DNA from: Tridacna crocea
Lineage: Eukaryota; Mollusca; Bivalvia; Cardiida; Cardiidae
Assembly: GCA_943736015.1 (NCBI GenBank)
Contig: OX031058.1
Coordinates: forward strand, 25,011,001 to 25,075,000
Reading direction: 5' to 3'
Length of the DNA stretch: 64,000 nucleotides
Of this stretch, positions 24,801 to 39,800 are shown piece after piece. Positions within the stretch are counted from its first letter, which is position 1. Every line of letters starts with the position of its first letter. The notes under the pieces are model-generated. The model searched no databases. It saw nothing but the letters and a program-made list of their open reading frames with translations, and was not told where the DNA came from. The translations under genes and the position numbers were made by a program.

Positions 24801-27800
24801 AGTCAGGTTTGATACATCATAAGTAAATGCTTTCAATTCAAAGAGTAAAGAATTGGTTATCTGGAAGTGAGTTAATGCAAGTGCCTTCAAATGCCTCTGT
24901 ATTCAACAATTTCAGAAAACATGGCAATCCATAAAGATATTGCTATTTACTACAAGCTATTTATCCATTGTCACAAAGTCCTTCTTGATTTTCAAAACAT
25001 GTTTTGGATAGAGAGAAGAAATCAGGGACATAGTGCTGATGAATACATAATTTAAAAGAACAGAACCGATAAAAGTGGTTGGATTTTCTGGTTGAAAATA
25101 TAGAACTTACAATTAACACTATCTATAAGTGCTTAATGAAAAAAAAAAAGTAGTTCCTAAAATACGGCAGGAAGTGAAAGTGAAAGTTGATATCGTCACT
25201 AGTGATGATTATCAAAATTTATTACACTGGGAAATTCCAGGATTTCACGGCTAGGTATATAATAAATTTACAAAAGATATCAACCCATGTCAGCATGTGC
25301 AGTGTGCTCTAGCAGACATGGGCCAAAACTTTTTGCTTTTGGTACATTTTCTGCAAGGGAACAAACCAGTGTATCTCATGATCTTGTTGGTTGCTAGACA
25401 AAATAGATTTTATGAATCTATACTAATGTGATAATTAGTTTATGGGAATGAGCTTAACCCATTACCACACGAGAAAAATTTAGACTGGTCCAAATTGAAA
25501 GCATTTGCAGACGACAAAATAAATGTGACTGAAAAATTGAAATTTGTTCTGGGAAGGGTAGAAAACACTGTGGGAAAAGGAGAAAATGCTGGTTACCAGC
25601 ATTTTCTCCTTTTCCCACAGGGTTTTCAAAAGCCTTTTTTCTCAGGGGCGTCAAAAGTAGGGATTGTGTGGTAATGGGTTAATCCCCTTCCGTTAGAGCA
25701 AAGTGCATGATGATACTTTTTTCGTTTTTTTCACAGTAAGTTTCATGATAACAAGGGTTGAAACTGCATGTCTGTCTCAGCTTTCACTTTCTGCAACTAC
25801 AACATGGTATGTCCTCGGAATATGTGTATACTTTATATACTAAAATTCCCACTGGTAAACCCCTAATTCCCCAAATAAACATGTCACTGTAACAGGTGCT
25901 TATTTTTGTTCAAAAACATCATCATGTCCACATGTTCAGGTTTGACTCTGATGTCCAGCATTTGGCATTGGTCAGTCAGATTATACACATCATCACTGGA
26001 CAAACTGGATGCAGGAATGGTCAGTATTCTCCTAGCAACTTTACTTATCCTTGGATACAGGGAGTGTTTTTCCTTCCACCATCCCAGAGGATTTTTATTA
26101 CTAGCAGGCTCTGCCATGTACACATCTAGCTCTATCTTTGCCACTTCTTCTGGAGATTTTTGTTCCTCAGGTGCTCGAATCACATCATCAAGCCAATCAT
26201 TTTCAACAGTGATGGACATATTGGTCATTTCCACACTATTGGCAGCTGCGTTAGAAGTAGACACTTCTACAGATACTTCTCTGGGTGTTTTATGTACTGT
26301 TTCATTTTTTTTATCATGATTATCTTCAACAGTTGCATCAGAAATTTGTTTATCACTTTCAGATTCATCAGATTCTGGTTCATTGCCTGCCTCATTCCCT
26401 TCAATTTCTCCAATTTCATCATTTTGTTCTGTCATGATAACACAACGTTTGTCCTGATCATCTATCCTCTCTGACATAGAGACTGTTTGCTTCTGTTGTT
26501 GCTTTTTACCCTTTTTAAACCTAGCTGTCCTCCCTTCTTGTTCTCTGTTTTTCCCAAACTCTTTTTCACAAAGCAATCTTACCTCCTCAAACAGGAGAGC
26601 TCTAGAAAAGTCTCTATCATCCTGGGATAAAAATCCAATCTGTTTGGTTTGAGGATGAAGCAGGCAAGCCAATAAATAAATCTCCCTGTTTGCTTTTAAA
26701 AACTTCTGAATTTGACTTTTCATCAACTGTTTTACAGAATCAATCACCGAGGTATCACTGACATCCTTTTCCAGCATTTTTTCCAGTTTGATCAAAGTTG
26801 GGATAACTTTCTGTATCGTAGGCAGTCCTTCTGCACTGGTCAATATATCTGTTGCTGTTTTAAATGGGGATAAGATTTTTACAAGAGATTCCAACACAGA
26901 TTGTTCATTAAAGTTATACAGATGTTTCCTGAGATCAACTCCTTGGTTAGTGAGATCAGAGTCCATGATGGCTGCATGCAAGGCTGGAGTTTGTTCTATC
27001 AATCTTATAATCATATCTAATGTTTTACTCCAGTCATTTGCACCGTCATCTAGTTTCAACTTTCCACCTTGAGCCTGGGGAGACAATAACACCTCTTTCT
27101 TTTTGTCAAAAACGTCAAGAACCTGCTCATTGTCTTGAACTTCTTGTATTAACTCACGACCTCGCTGTATATATACACTGACTTCTTCTTTCTCTAGACA
27201 TTTTTTCACTACTTCTTGAACACAGTGTCCAAAACATGAGACAGTCTTCCAGTCAAGCATTTCAAAGACAGATTTTTCTGTGTTAATATCTTTTACTACA
27301 GCTGAAAGTTTAGGTAGATTCCATTTCAGTCTGGTTTCCTCCAGATAGTTAGCCAAGCTATCTACCACGTTACTTATATCCATGGGCGAGGTCCTAATTA
27401 CAGCCCTTTTTAGAACCCAATCACAAGTTATGTAATGTACACTTGTGCTATCAAATAACTCTAAGGCTATGTTTGTCCAGGAATTATGGGTAATGACGCA
27501 GGACTCAGTTTGTGACAAGTCCTGTTTAAGATCATCTTTAACAACATTGTACATCATGCCTAGCTCTGCTATCAATTTCTTCCTCTTGGGAAAATGGTAT
27601 TTGGGTTGCAACGTCTTGGTGAACAATTTGAAAGCTTCGTTTTCAACAAATTCGAACGGTAGAAGATTGTCAATGAACAAGTTAAAAAGACATGAATCTA
27701 TTTCACCCAATTTATCCTTGCTTAGTTTTCCTTCAAGTTCTGTGCTTTCAGTTTGACACCGTTGCTCATATACAGTATTTATTCCCAAACCACCAAAATT

Positions 27801-30800
27801 TGACTCTCTCATGTTTACAACTGTTTGGGAGGCTCTGTCTGTCACTTCAATTTCCATCTCCTCCACAGAATACTCTGACTCCTCCCCTGACTCCACCTCA
27901 GACTCTTCCGCTGACTGCAGCTCCTCCTCCTCATTCTCTCTATCATCACTTTCATCCACTTCATCAGAGCCCTCAGAATTATCTGAGTAGTACTCTGAGT
28001 CAGTTGTCTCTCCTGCAATGAGAAAGTTTTGCAATTTAGTGAGCACTTATCTTATTTTATCAGTGAGCTATTTATAAATGTTGCTTGCAACTTAGATTAT
28101 ACTGCAGAGTACAAAAATTTGATATTTGACTTGTAGAAAAACTTGAACTTCATATGATTTTTTGGCAGGTGAGTCTACATCAATATTGACCATGTAGATT
28201 AAAGGCAAGACTGCACATTCTGAACAGCTTGATCTAGATCTACAATACTGATAAAACATCTGAGCCATACTCAATGAAAAGTGGGTTTAATGCATCTACA
28301 AAAAGTATTGGCCCTGTTGACCTGACTTGAAACTGTTTGCTATTAATAAATTTTCAGGAAGACCAGTGTACCTCCAGATGCAGTCGTTGTTATACATAAT
28401 GAATTTAATGGATCCACAATAATGTGAAGACTTTCTTGCTATAATGAATAATAAGGATGCAATAAGCCCCCTTTTGTCAGAGTATGGCTTGTTTGAATAA
28501 GTTTTCAGCATATTTACAAACAAGATCTTGTGATATTCCTGTGCACCTCTTGGCAGAATTTGAGATATTTGCACAAAGCAACCTTTCATACTTTTAATTA
28601 CCTATTTGTACTATTGTATCAAGAAGGCATTTGCTAGGTTGATTGTGTGTTATGATCTATTATTTCAAAGCTCACAGATAAATGCAACACTTTCTCATCA
28701 CAGTCATCTCACAATAAACTTTCACCCATCATCTGTTGTATTCAACCAACCCAGTAACCCTTTCACTACACATCCAAAGAATGTGATGTTCTGGACAGTA
28801 TATATCAAGGTCAAAATACACAGGATTTGCAGTCTTATCTAGGATCTACACGTTTTTTTCTTTTTAGGTCAGGTCCACAGTTTGATAAGTCAAGTCTACG
28901 GAATAAACATTTGTTCTGTTCCAGTCAACAGTACTTTCAGCCATCACAAAAGGTTGTGATGGCTGAAATAAATTATATTTGGTGCTTAAATAAAGACTTA
29001 TGATATATATCTATAACTTTTCATTCACTAATGGATGCACTAATATAAAAGTGGATGTCGTAACCACTTTATTTATCACTTCAAAAACACAAGTTTAACC
29101 ACACGATCCCTACTTTTGATGCCCCTGAGAAAGAGGCCTTTTGAAAGCACTGTGGGAAAAGGGGAAAATGCTGGTAACCAGCATTTTCTCTTTTTCCCAC
29201 AGTATTTTCTACACTTTCCAGAACAAATTTCAATTTTTCAGTCACCTTCATTTCGTTGTCTGCATATGCTTTCAATTTGAACCAGTCTAAAATTTTGTCA
29301 TGAGGTAAAGAGTTAAAAATCTTGTAGGTGATTATTTTAAACTCCTTAACAAAGTTGGTTACCAGCATTTTTCTATTCCCCACAATGTGTCTGGAGGCTT
29401 TCTTTCTCAAGGTTATTCAAAATCAAGATTTTGTGGTAAAGAGTTAAAAATATTGGTGGTAAAAATGGCATTGGATATTTAGAAGTTCTTACAGTCAGAA
29501 TGTCGTAAACAACTTACAAAGTACAGAAAAGGGGTCAAAAATGTGTTTTGTACATATGTTGTAACCCCCATCTACCCATGTCTTAAAAAGGCATCTTAAA
29601 TTGCCTAGGACAAGCTACAAATATGCCTTGTTGAACTCTTTGTCAAACAAACAACATTTAGACTTGTCAAAATGAAAAGTTGCACAGATGATTGAGCCTG
29701 TCTGTGTTTGGACAAAACATTGTAGTAAAAATATAAAAAGCTGGTAAAGAGCATTTTCTCCTTTTTCCATCATGTTTTAAACAGTCCTCTTGATAAGAGT
29801 CATTAAAACTTAGGATTGTGTGGTACAGGGAAAGTAAGAAAACTAGCTTCTCAGTGCTTCATGAGAAACACAGCACAATTTGTTCATGTGACAGTCAGTA
29901 ACAAGGGAAAAATTGTTATATAATTCTGGCTCTCTGATACCAAAAAGAAATATCTATTTTGAAGAGCAGAAGAGAGTAGCTCAACAGATGAAAATGACAA
30001 GTCTTTCAGCCAAACATGAAAGAACAATTTTCATGATAAAAAACACACACACATCAGTGGTCCACAGCAAAAAGTGTTGAATATGGTAATTGTTTATAAC
30101 GAACTTTTGTGGGTTGAATGAAATATTAGGGTTCATCTATTATATTACAGACCAAGACCATACTGCAAAGAACATGTAGTCACATCTTAATCTACACTTT
30201 CCAAGTAGGCTGAATTATTTTCTAATCAAGTAAGTTTTGATGTTTCAACATCGGGATCCTTCCTTGTAACTGCCACATGTTCACTTTACCTGCTGAGCAG
30301 GCAAAAAGTTCAGTCATTATAAAAACAATTTCAAAAATCAAGGTTCTGCATAAAAAAAAATGTACTCACGCTCTTCATCATCTTCCTCATCCTCTTCCAC
30401 CTCCTCAACCTCTTCTTCCTTTGTTTTACGTTGAACTTTTCTAGTTTCATCTGTCTGTGTGATAGCTTTCAGAGCTGAAACAAAATGTACTGTTCAAGAA
30501 GAAAAGTTTTCCAAAAGTTTTCACACACAGCCAACTGTCACATAAATGCTAATATTTTAATAACCTGTTGACAACTTACCCCTTTACCGCATAACCCTCG
30601 TTCTAATGACAGATGGCTTTTGGAAACATTGTAGGAAAAAGAGAAAATGCTGATAAACAGCATTTTCTCCTTTTTCCTCATTGTTTGCTACCCTTCCAAA
30701 CACATATTTCAATTTCCGAGTCACACCAATTTTATCATCTGCAAAGTGCTTTCAATTAGGACAAGTCTACATTTTTTCTAAATTTGGTAAAGAGTTTTGT

Positions 30801-33800
30801 TACTAACTCCAACAGCAGATGCCTTTGAAAGTATCTTTGTGCATTATATATGACAAAATAAATCAAGGCTTGAGACATGAACCCATGTGAGTAAAAAACT
30901 TAGAGAACAACAAAACAGATATAATGCCTCCCACAGTTATTTTCTCCTTTACCACCGATTTTTCAGTGACAATCTGCAGTAAGATATGACCATGCTCATA
31001 TGTCATGTAGTACCAACACCTGAGCTTAACTCATTACCAAACAACAATATTTGTCCAAATCGAAAGCATTTGCAGATGACAGAATAAAAGTGACTGAACA
31101 TTTAAAATTTGTTTTGAGAAGGGTAGAAAACACTGTGGGAAAAGGAGAAAATGCTGGTTACCAGCATTTTCTCCTTTCCCACAATGTTTTCTAAAGGCTT
31201 TTTTCTCAGGGTCGTCAGAAGTAGGGATAGTGTGGTAATGGGTTAATAAAGTATTTTGAACTGAACTGACTGAACCGAATATTGAATAAAGTTTAAAACT
31301 TTGCATATCAAAAAGGCTCAGTGTCATTTCTAAATGTACATCAATATCATTTCAGTTCTCTGACAGCAAAATATCAACAGATTTCAGTTCATAGACTTTT
31401 CGCAGCAATTCATATCTGTATCATGAAAACAATCATTGACATGTAATTAATAAATCGCCTTTCAATATTATCAGATATGAAGTTTTATGGTGCAAATAAG
31501 ATAGAAAATGTTCGCTAACAACGCTTAGTGTCACATGCAAAAATCATGACAAATTTGCCATGTGAGTAACTAAGGGCATTTGCATCTAGTAAAATCATAG
31601 TTTCAAGTCCATCTCAAGGACTGATGTTCTATATCCAGAATGTTGGAACTCAATATGTAAAATATCTTTCAGACACATTTTTGAATTATATCTGAATAAA
31701 TGCTTTCCACCTGCAAGGCATCTGTTCTTGTACAAGCCAGTGATATGATATGGTACTCTTGGCTCACACAAAAACCAGTGTTACCATTTAGGATAGAACC
31801 TAGAACCTCCAGACTGTAAATCCAGCACATAACTTTTAAGCCATGCAGGCATCCTTTTGTTTAAGGAGGTAATGATAATTTGTAATTTTACCACACTGCA
31901 AAATTTCAGGCTAGATTAACTCCAAAGTATATGGTAGTGACAAAGAAGAAAACATTGAGGGAAAAGAAGAAGCTGGTTACCAGTATTTTCTCCTATTACC
32001 CCAGTGTTTTCAAATGGCTTTTTGCGTGGGGTTGTTAACACAGAAGATAGTTTGGTAAAGGGATAATCACAACCATTTTAATACCTGATCCAGCCAACCT
32101 GGATTGCCCTGCCAGTGCTGCTTTAGATTTTTTTCGATCCGAGGACTTTGAGGCTTGGATGTTTTTGACAGTATATTTTAACTGTGTGAAATCCTCGACA
32201 GCCTTCCTGGGTTTTTTGATGTCATTCTCAATAGTATATGTCATGTCCTCAACTCCTTTTCTCTTACTTCTTGACAGTAATTGAAGTCCAGCTGCAGTTT
32301 TTAAACGCTTTCTCAGGTCTACAGGTCTTTGGTCTGACTTCATCCCAGATGCAGAATCTATTTAGAATAGCAGAGAACTTCCATGAAATCCTTACTGCAA
32401 AAGCATGACTTTTTACATTTACATTTCAATATCATTCAGCTTTGAAAATTGTTGTTTTGACAAGTAGGCACTATTGCCAGTGCTTGCTTTTCCCGCATGT
32501 GATTTCTATTCAGTTTTTAAAAGTTTAGTTCCTTTCTAAATGTATGTCTCTCATGCTAAGTGTACAAAAACCGGGACTAGAAATAGCTTCTATAGAATGA
32601 GTTTACAAGCTGAAGGAAGGGTTTGTGGACATTTAATTCTAATAAAGAGTAAATAATCGGACTGAACAGTTGCTGCATCCAGTTAGTTAAGGGTTGACTG
32701 AACCAGACTCCTTACCAATAAATCAGTCAAGATCACATTTTCATCTTGCTGCCAATAGATTATCTATAAGGGATAATTAATAAAATTGAACAAATTGTCT
32801 TGCATGATCTCTATGAAAAGAATGTAAGTATAATCTTGATTAACTTGGGCAATGAGATTTATCCTTTACCACACTAACAACCCTGAAGAAAAAAGCTCTT
32901 CAAAAGTTTGTAGAAAAAAAGGAGAAAATGATGGTAATCAGCATTTTCTCCTTGTCCCAGAATGTTTTCTACCTCATCAGGGATTTTCAGCACTAATTTT
33001 GAATATGTAATCTGCAGATGCTCTCAATTTTGTGGAGTCTAAAATTTTGTAGTTTTAGAGTTCATGGCTGTACAAAAGAAAAAAATACAGGCATTTTCTT
33101 CTCAATTGGTAAGCTCATGAAAATTTTTCCTTTTGGTAGCTATTTCTGCAAAACCTGCATACTAAGGGGTTAGATGTATAAAACTAAATTAGAGCTGACA
33201 TTAAAGCAAAATAGAAAGGTTTGCAGACCTGCAACACATATACAAGCAATTGTTTGCTCCATATACCGTTAATACAAAAAGACATTTCCTTTCATCTATA
33301 TATCTTTTTTATATCAGCTTAAAAAGTAATTGGCTCTGTCTATGGATAACCTCCAGGGAAAATGATAAACATACCTGAAAGAGGGACTTCGGTTCTCTTC
33401 ACAGTTGTTACAGACCTCTCAGCATCATTAACAGCTTTCATAAGTAATGAACGATTTGCCTGCATTGCTTTCGGAATACTGGATCTGAAAGCCAAGAAGG
33501 TTTTTGATTGATTGCATTAGACTTTAACTTCTCATTTAACCCTTTCCCAAACAATCCTTGGTTTTTACGGGTCTGAAATAGTAGCCTTTTGAAAAAATTG
33601 TAGGAAAAGGAGAAAATGCTGGTAACCAGCATTAATTTTTTCTCCTTTTCCCACAATGTTGTCTACCCTATCATAGACAGAAATCATCTTTTCAGCAAGA
33701 GTTGAATTGTCGTCTGCAAATGCTTTCAATTTAGTCTAGTCCAAAAGTTTGTCGTTTGGGAAATGGTTAATAGCTTATTCTTACATCAGTACTAACACAA

Positions 33801-36800
33801 CTTTCTTTCCAAGTCTCTGATTACTTATCTCACATGTATCATAGATGAGAGGATAAAATTGCCTACAGAAAGTTTTTCTCAAACTCACAACCACCTGGTC
33901 ATAGTCAGGCCAAGCTAAAGTCAAGAAGGAAACTGTTTATAGCAAAATCTGTTGTGAATGTGTTTAGTTTCATAGCTTTTATTTATTGCATTAGCAGTGA
34001 CTTGACCCTGAATATACTATAGATAGAAGTTTACATGAACCCACTAGATACAGAAGACATTTTGGCTGTTGTTGCACCTAATAAAAGCTTTTTAAATAGT
34101 GTCAACTTCCATCACATTGCACAGAAAAATGTAGCCTGATCAATTAATTTGAATATTTTGTGAGATTTCCCAGACATAGCAGCCTCAGAAATGCAACAGT
34201 TAGGTCTTTTTCAATGACTGGAAAGGAAGATTTCACAGGTGTAAGTAACTCCACTTATTCGCCAAAATCATGTGCTTAACAGCTCCTCAAAAGGGGTAAA
34301 TCTTTTCTCAAAGAAAAGTATTTTATCATTATCATAGATTTGCAGCGACTACCCCAGAATATATTTTTGAAAGGACAGCTTTTGTAGGACACAATTCCTA
34401 TACATGTATAACATACAAGGTGTACAACAAATAGAGGTTTCATAGCTTTGCATTCAATTAAAATAAATAATGTGAAAAACTTACTTTCTTGTTGGTCCTC
34501 GTATAACACTTGCAACATTTCCAACAGCAGGATTCAATGGATCATACTCTTCTTCTTCTTCCTCTTCTTCGTACTTTCTCTTCACAGCTGCTACAAATGA
34601 TGAAGGCTTCTTTCTAGTACCCTTTTTGGTCTCCTATAATCATAATTATCTTTGATGTAGAAAAACAGAACTCATACTTTACAAGTTATCTTATAACTTT
34701 AGATATTCCCAGAAATGAAGGATTCAAAAAGCACTGTGGGAAAAGATTTGAAGTAACAGGCTTGATCAAAGCCTATGGCAAGATAAAATCCTGCGGAACA
34801 TTTTGAAATTCTAACTAATAAGTTGATTGTAGGTATCCAAATATAATGCAACACAAGTGCTGTGTCTGTGTTTGATCCAGATGTTGACATTTTCTAAGAC
34901 TGAGTCTAAGCTGCCAACCTTTTAACTCTTTACCACATGACAAAATTTTGGGCTGGTCCAAATTGACAACATTTGCAGATTATAATTTCAGTGTGTCTTA
35001 AATGGTGTATTTTTCTTTGATAGGATAGAAAACATTGAAGGAAAAGGAGAAAATGCTGGTTACCAGCATTTTCTCCTTTTCCCGCAATGTTTTCAAAAGG
35101 CTTTTTTCCTAGGGTCGTTAAAAGTAGTCATTGTGTGGTAAAGTGTAAACATCATTATGAGCAATTTCTTATTCTGCAAAAATGCTTTCAGAAGTCGTCT
35201 ATTGCAAGATTAAAAGGCCATCTGGATGGGTGATCAGGTTGTCTTTATGCACTATCATTACCTTTTCTGAGATTGGGCCTGATGTTGACTTATCCTGAGG
35301 TTGTGTCTTAGCTGCCGACTTTTTCACTTCTGATGACTTCACTGTTTTAGAAACTTTTCCTGATTGAGGCTTTTTGGCTTTCACAGATTCTACAGTCTCT
35401 ACTGCTGTGTTTTCCTCATTAAATTCATCTACAAAGGAATGGAAAGATTCTTTGATATCTTGCATACTTTTCTCTTACCGAAATGCAAAATTTTACAATT
35501 GCCCATTTTGTAAGCCTTTATAGATAAGAAATCAAATACTCAAGTGTGTTGCTAAAGAGAGGAATATAAAATACTATTTGCCACTATTTTGTCAGTATTT
35601 TCATTTTTATATTCTTTGAGTAAATACCACTCAGTTTGTCATAATGTCAAAGAATGATCTAAAATGTGCATCAAGTATATCTGTAACACTTAACCCCAAT
35701 ATCCTCAGTTTAATTGTCCTGTGGGAAACTGCTTTGGAAAACATAGAGGAAAAGGGATAAAAATGCTGGTTATCCAGCATACATGTATTTCCTTTTCTAA
35801 ATATTTTTCTATCCATCAGAGAACTTTAGCTCCTCCGTGACAGTAATGAATTTGTTATCTGCAAATGTTTCCATTTCAGAAGAGTTTAAAATTTGTTGTG
35901 TAGGTAAAGATTAAGAGTGCACAGTTTAACATTGTACAACACAGATAAATGCAAATATTTTGTAATCTCTAAAGAAGTCAGAGTTTGAAATCCTGAGCAA
36001 CAACACAGCAAATTGTCTGATTATGGTAAAGCAAATAACTGTTATGGATACACATGAAATAGTTCTTAGTGAAAATGTACTGCTTTTAGGATTCAAATAC
36101 AACCCCCCCATTAGGAAATTTAGAAATACAAATAAAAACATAAAAATATAAAATAACCCTTTCCCAAACGACAAATATTAGACTCTTCCAAACTCAAAGA
36201 GTTTGCAGACGACAATTTCAAATTCAATAAAAATGGCAGAAAGTTCTCCAAATGTGTAGAAAACACTGTGGGAAAAGGAGAAATTGCTCGATACGAGCAA
36301 TTTCTCCTTTTCCCACAGTGTTTTCAAAAGACTTAACTGCAGACATGTGAAAACAAGGGCTTGTCTGGGAAAGGGTTAAAAAAAGCGCACCTGTATTTTC
36401 ACTTATGTTTATTTCAGTTGCTGGTTCATCTTCCCCTGACTTCACTGTAGATGTTATTTTCTCTGACACTTTACTCTCTAAGTCTGTATTTTCTATTTTC
36501 TGTTTCTTCTGTTCTTCCTTCGAGTCACTGGCTGCAGCTTTATCTGTATCTGGCTTATTTGTTTTCTCTGATGTGCTTGTTCTGTGTTTCTTTTTCTCAG
36601 TTTTATGTTTTTCTTTGTGTTTTGACTTACTCTGAACTTGATCTATAAAGTATATGTATATTGTATTAGAATCAAAGTGGGCAAGATAATATTAGATTTT
36701 GACTTCCTTTAATCATTCAAAATCATGATTTTAGAAAACTATGCAAATCGAAGTAAAACTTTTTAACAGTATTTGACCATTCAAACAAACAAATGAATCA

Positions 36801-39800
36801 TGATTATATAACTAAGAAATATTGGTTTACCTGTATTGATGGACTGGAGTTTCTTCAACAAACCATGCAGCCTGTTCAATAAAGAAATGCAAAACATTGA
36901 CACAACTTCAATTATTTAAGCAAGTAAATTGTCCATGTAGGCAAGTTGAAACTGGTCTACGATATCTGTCCTTTTTTCTTTAAATCCAAATGCAATCTAG
37001 TATTGTGGCCCTTTACCAATCCATCCACAGTAAACAGCATTTTCTCACAATGTTTTTACCCTTCAAGTAACAAGTAAAGGCCAAATGTAAACAAAATGGG
37101 TGTTCTAATGCATTTGAATCTATATCACACCTTTTACAAGTATGGAAATTATAGTGAAGATGACACCCTATCATGGTCTAAGCATTACTCACTAACAAAG
37201 ACATTAATTTAAAAACTAGGTTAAAATCTGCCAGGTAGCTGTGTCTTTCATTTACTTTTCAATGATCTTTTTTTTCTATCAGCAACTAACATATAGCACG
37301 ACCACATAACAGAGACTGTTATCTCCGCTATAGTTTCCATACTTTTAAATGGTTTGACATCATTAATATTTACTGGGTCTTTAAGCAACATTTAATTTAT
37401 GGTCTGTTGTCAGAGTCTAAACTTATGCTACCTGGAGAAGACAACTATGGATAAAGAATAGCCCTGCATGCAACTAAGACTACTCTTTCCTAAGCAATAT
37501 CCTCTTGACTAGTTTTTGCCTGAAATATTTCAAATACTCTTTGTCAAATGTACTGTGCTGTTTCCTTTTCATTTAAACTGTAATGAATGATCAATCTGTT
37601 GATTTGATGTTTAACTTTGTTTTCAACATCATTCACTTGCATCACAACAGCAGTTTCACCCATACATGCCTTCCTTAAGTTGTTTTTTAATGGCAGTTGA
37701 CACAGTTTTTCCAAGCAATGGCTACTTTCCCAAATAAATTTCATCAGTCCCCGGTAAAAGTCAAGAGATGAGCTGGAATTACATGCCCTGTACTGTAACA
37801 GACTTAGGTATCTGCCTCTGTCAAAGACACAAGTGTCACACAATATTAGTCCTCAATTGATTTTATTCTGGCAAATTTACAGGTCTGAAGATTGGGGTAT
37901 TACCAGAGTCTAAAGGCCATGGGCTTACACCACAGACCAAGGATATGTTACTTGACCAATATGACAATACTTTTTATCGAAATTTCTACTGAGTAATGAC
38001 TAGGATATGGTCGTGTTGGCCTCATTTTGTTTATTACTGGCCAAGTTTTTTCTTATTTTGGCCACATTTGCTGACATTGGCCCACTCCGTCATTTGTTAT
38101 TAAACCAATATCTTTTGACATATAAATGCAAAAATCAAAAATTGTCAAATTGTCAATTAGAAACTTCAAGTTGAAAAACAACAATCCATATACAAGACAC
38201 CAGATTAAGATCTGTTCCTTATCAGTAGACATATCTTCAATACTCATGTCATATTTTAATAAGTCACCAAACAAAAGAATAGCATAAAGTATGATCAGTT
38301 CTTGCTTTGCTTTTGAATTTCTACAAACTATGAGTAAGTACTACGGCTGTACGAAATTTTCTCATCTAAATTCCAAGGCAAATTTCCTGACTTGGAATCT
38401 GATTGGCTAAGTCAGACTGTATCAGCCAATTAGAATGCTGGTATAGAGTTATATGAAATACAGCAAGAGAATATGCCACCTTGATACATACCAAGTTGTG
38501 AATTTTTCTGTGTTTGTGCTGAGAAAGAGACTGAGATCATCTGTCATTTGTTTTTGTGAACGCTTATTGGCCACCATGACCATAATGTAATCTGGTAGTT
38601 CATCATCTAAAACATACAAAAATCTCTACACAAATTTTGTAATTTTGCATCCAATTCATTATTTTCAATCTAATATATTTAATGAAGAGAATTGTTTTGT
38701 TTTCATGGAGGTATGGAAAAAAACAAAAACAAAACTAATCACACTATGAAACCGCAAAGTGGTTTCATACAAAAGTGTGATTAGGGTTTTTTTTTCATAG
38801 TTCATACCTCCATGAAAAACAAAAAAAATTCTCTTCATTCCTTATAATTCAATATCAGTCATACACAACAAATATGCACTTCAAAATTTCTAACTGCTTT
38901 TTTTCATTGAAAATATAACATTACATATTTATATAATGTCCATTTTATTCATATTTCATAGCGTGGTAAAACTGCTGGTTCATGACGTAACAGTGATGCA
39001 AATTCGTGACATCATTAGAGTATTGAACATCTGCAGGTTCAGTAGCTTTATTATTAGAAGTTCATTGATATGCTAGAAGTTGAAAAAAAGATTGTTAGAA
39101 CCCAGCGAAGTGACAATGAGTTTTCATCTCTCTCACTGAATTTATTGTTGGATGTCTTTATCAATATTTAGAGAAAATAAATTCAGCTAGCAAGTTGAAC
39201 TTCAGATTCGATAAAGATCAGAAAGAAGACCATTATGATATCTCATATACACGTTTGTTTACATTACTTTGACTGTAAAAGTAGTCCTGGCACTGCTGAA
39301 TTTTTTTTCATGGAGCTATGAAAAACTTTTTTCAGCCAATCAGAACTCACTAATGTTCATAAAACAACTAATATTGAATTGACAAAAAATAACAAAAAAA
39401 AAGCAAAGCACTTCTTAAAACCATTTATCTGAAAGCATTTACATCTATCTGAACTTGGCCAAAATGATGCAATTTGTGTCCAAAAAGGTGACATTTAGGG
39501 AAAAAATGATAAATAGTGGAAAGCAGCCTTATCATACAATGGATTGAAAAGCCTATTGCCTCAGGGTCATTAAAATATAGGTAGGTTTGATAAAGGGTTA
39601 TAATATGATTAATGTAGAAGGTATTCTATGAAATGGACATTATGTGTTTAAATATCATGTGAAGTCACCCCATGTAAACATTGGGAAATATGATCATTGT
39701 ACACCTGTTTCCATAATGATATTTATTAACCCTTTACCACACAATGACGATTTAAATGACGCTGGAAAGAAGCCTTTTGAAAACATTGTGGAAAATAGAG

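Noticed and set aside
28012-28046. ATG at 28046 as the certain start of the hAT protein
   Set aside because: The 11 residues before the acceptor have no hAT similarity and the splice signal lies right after them; kept only as the alternative stand-alone start.
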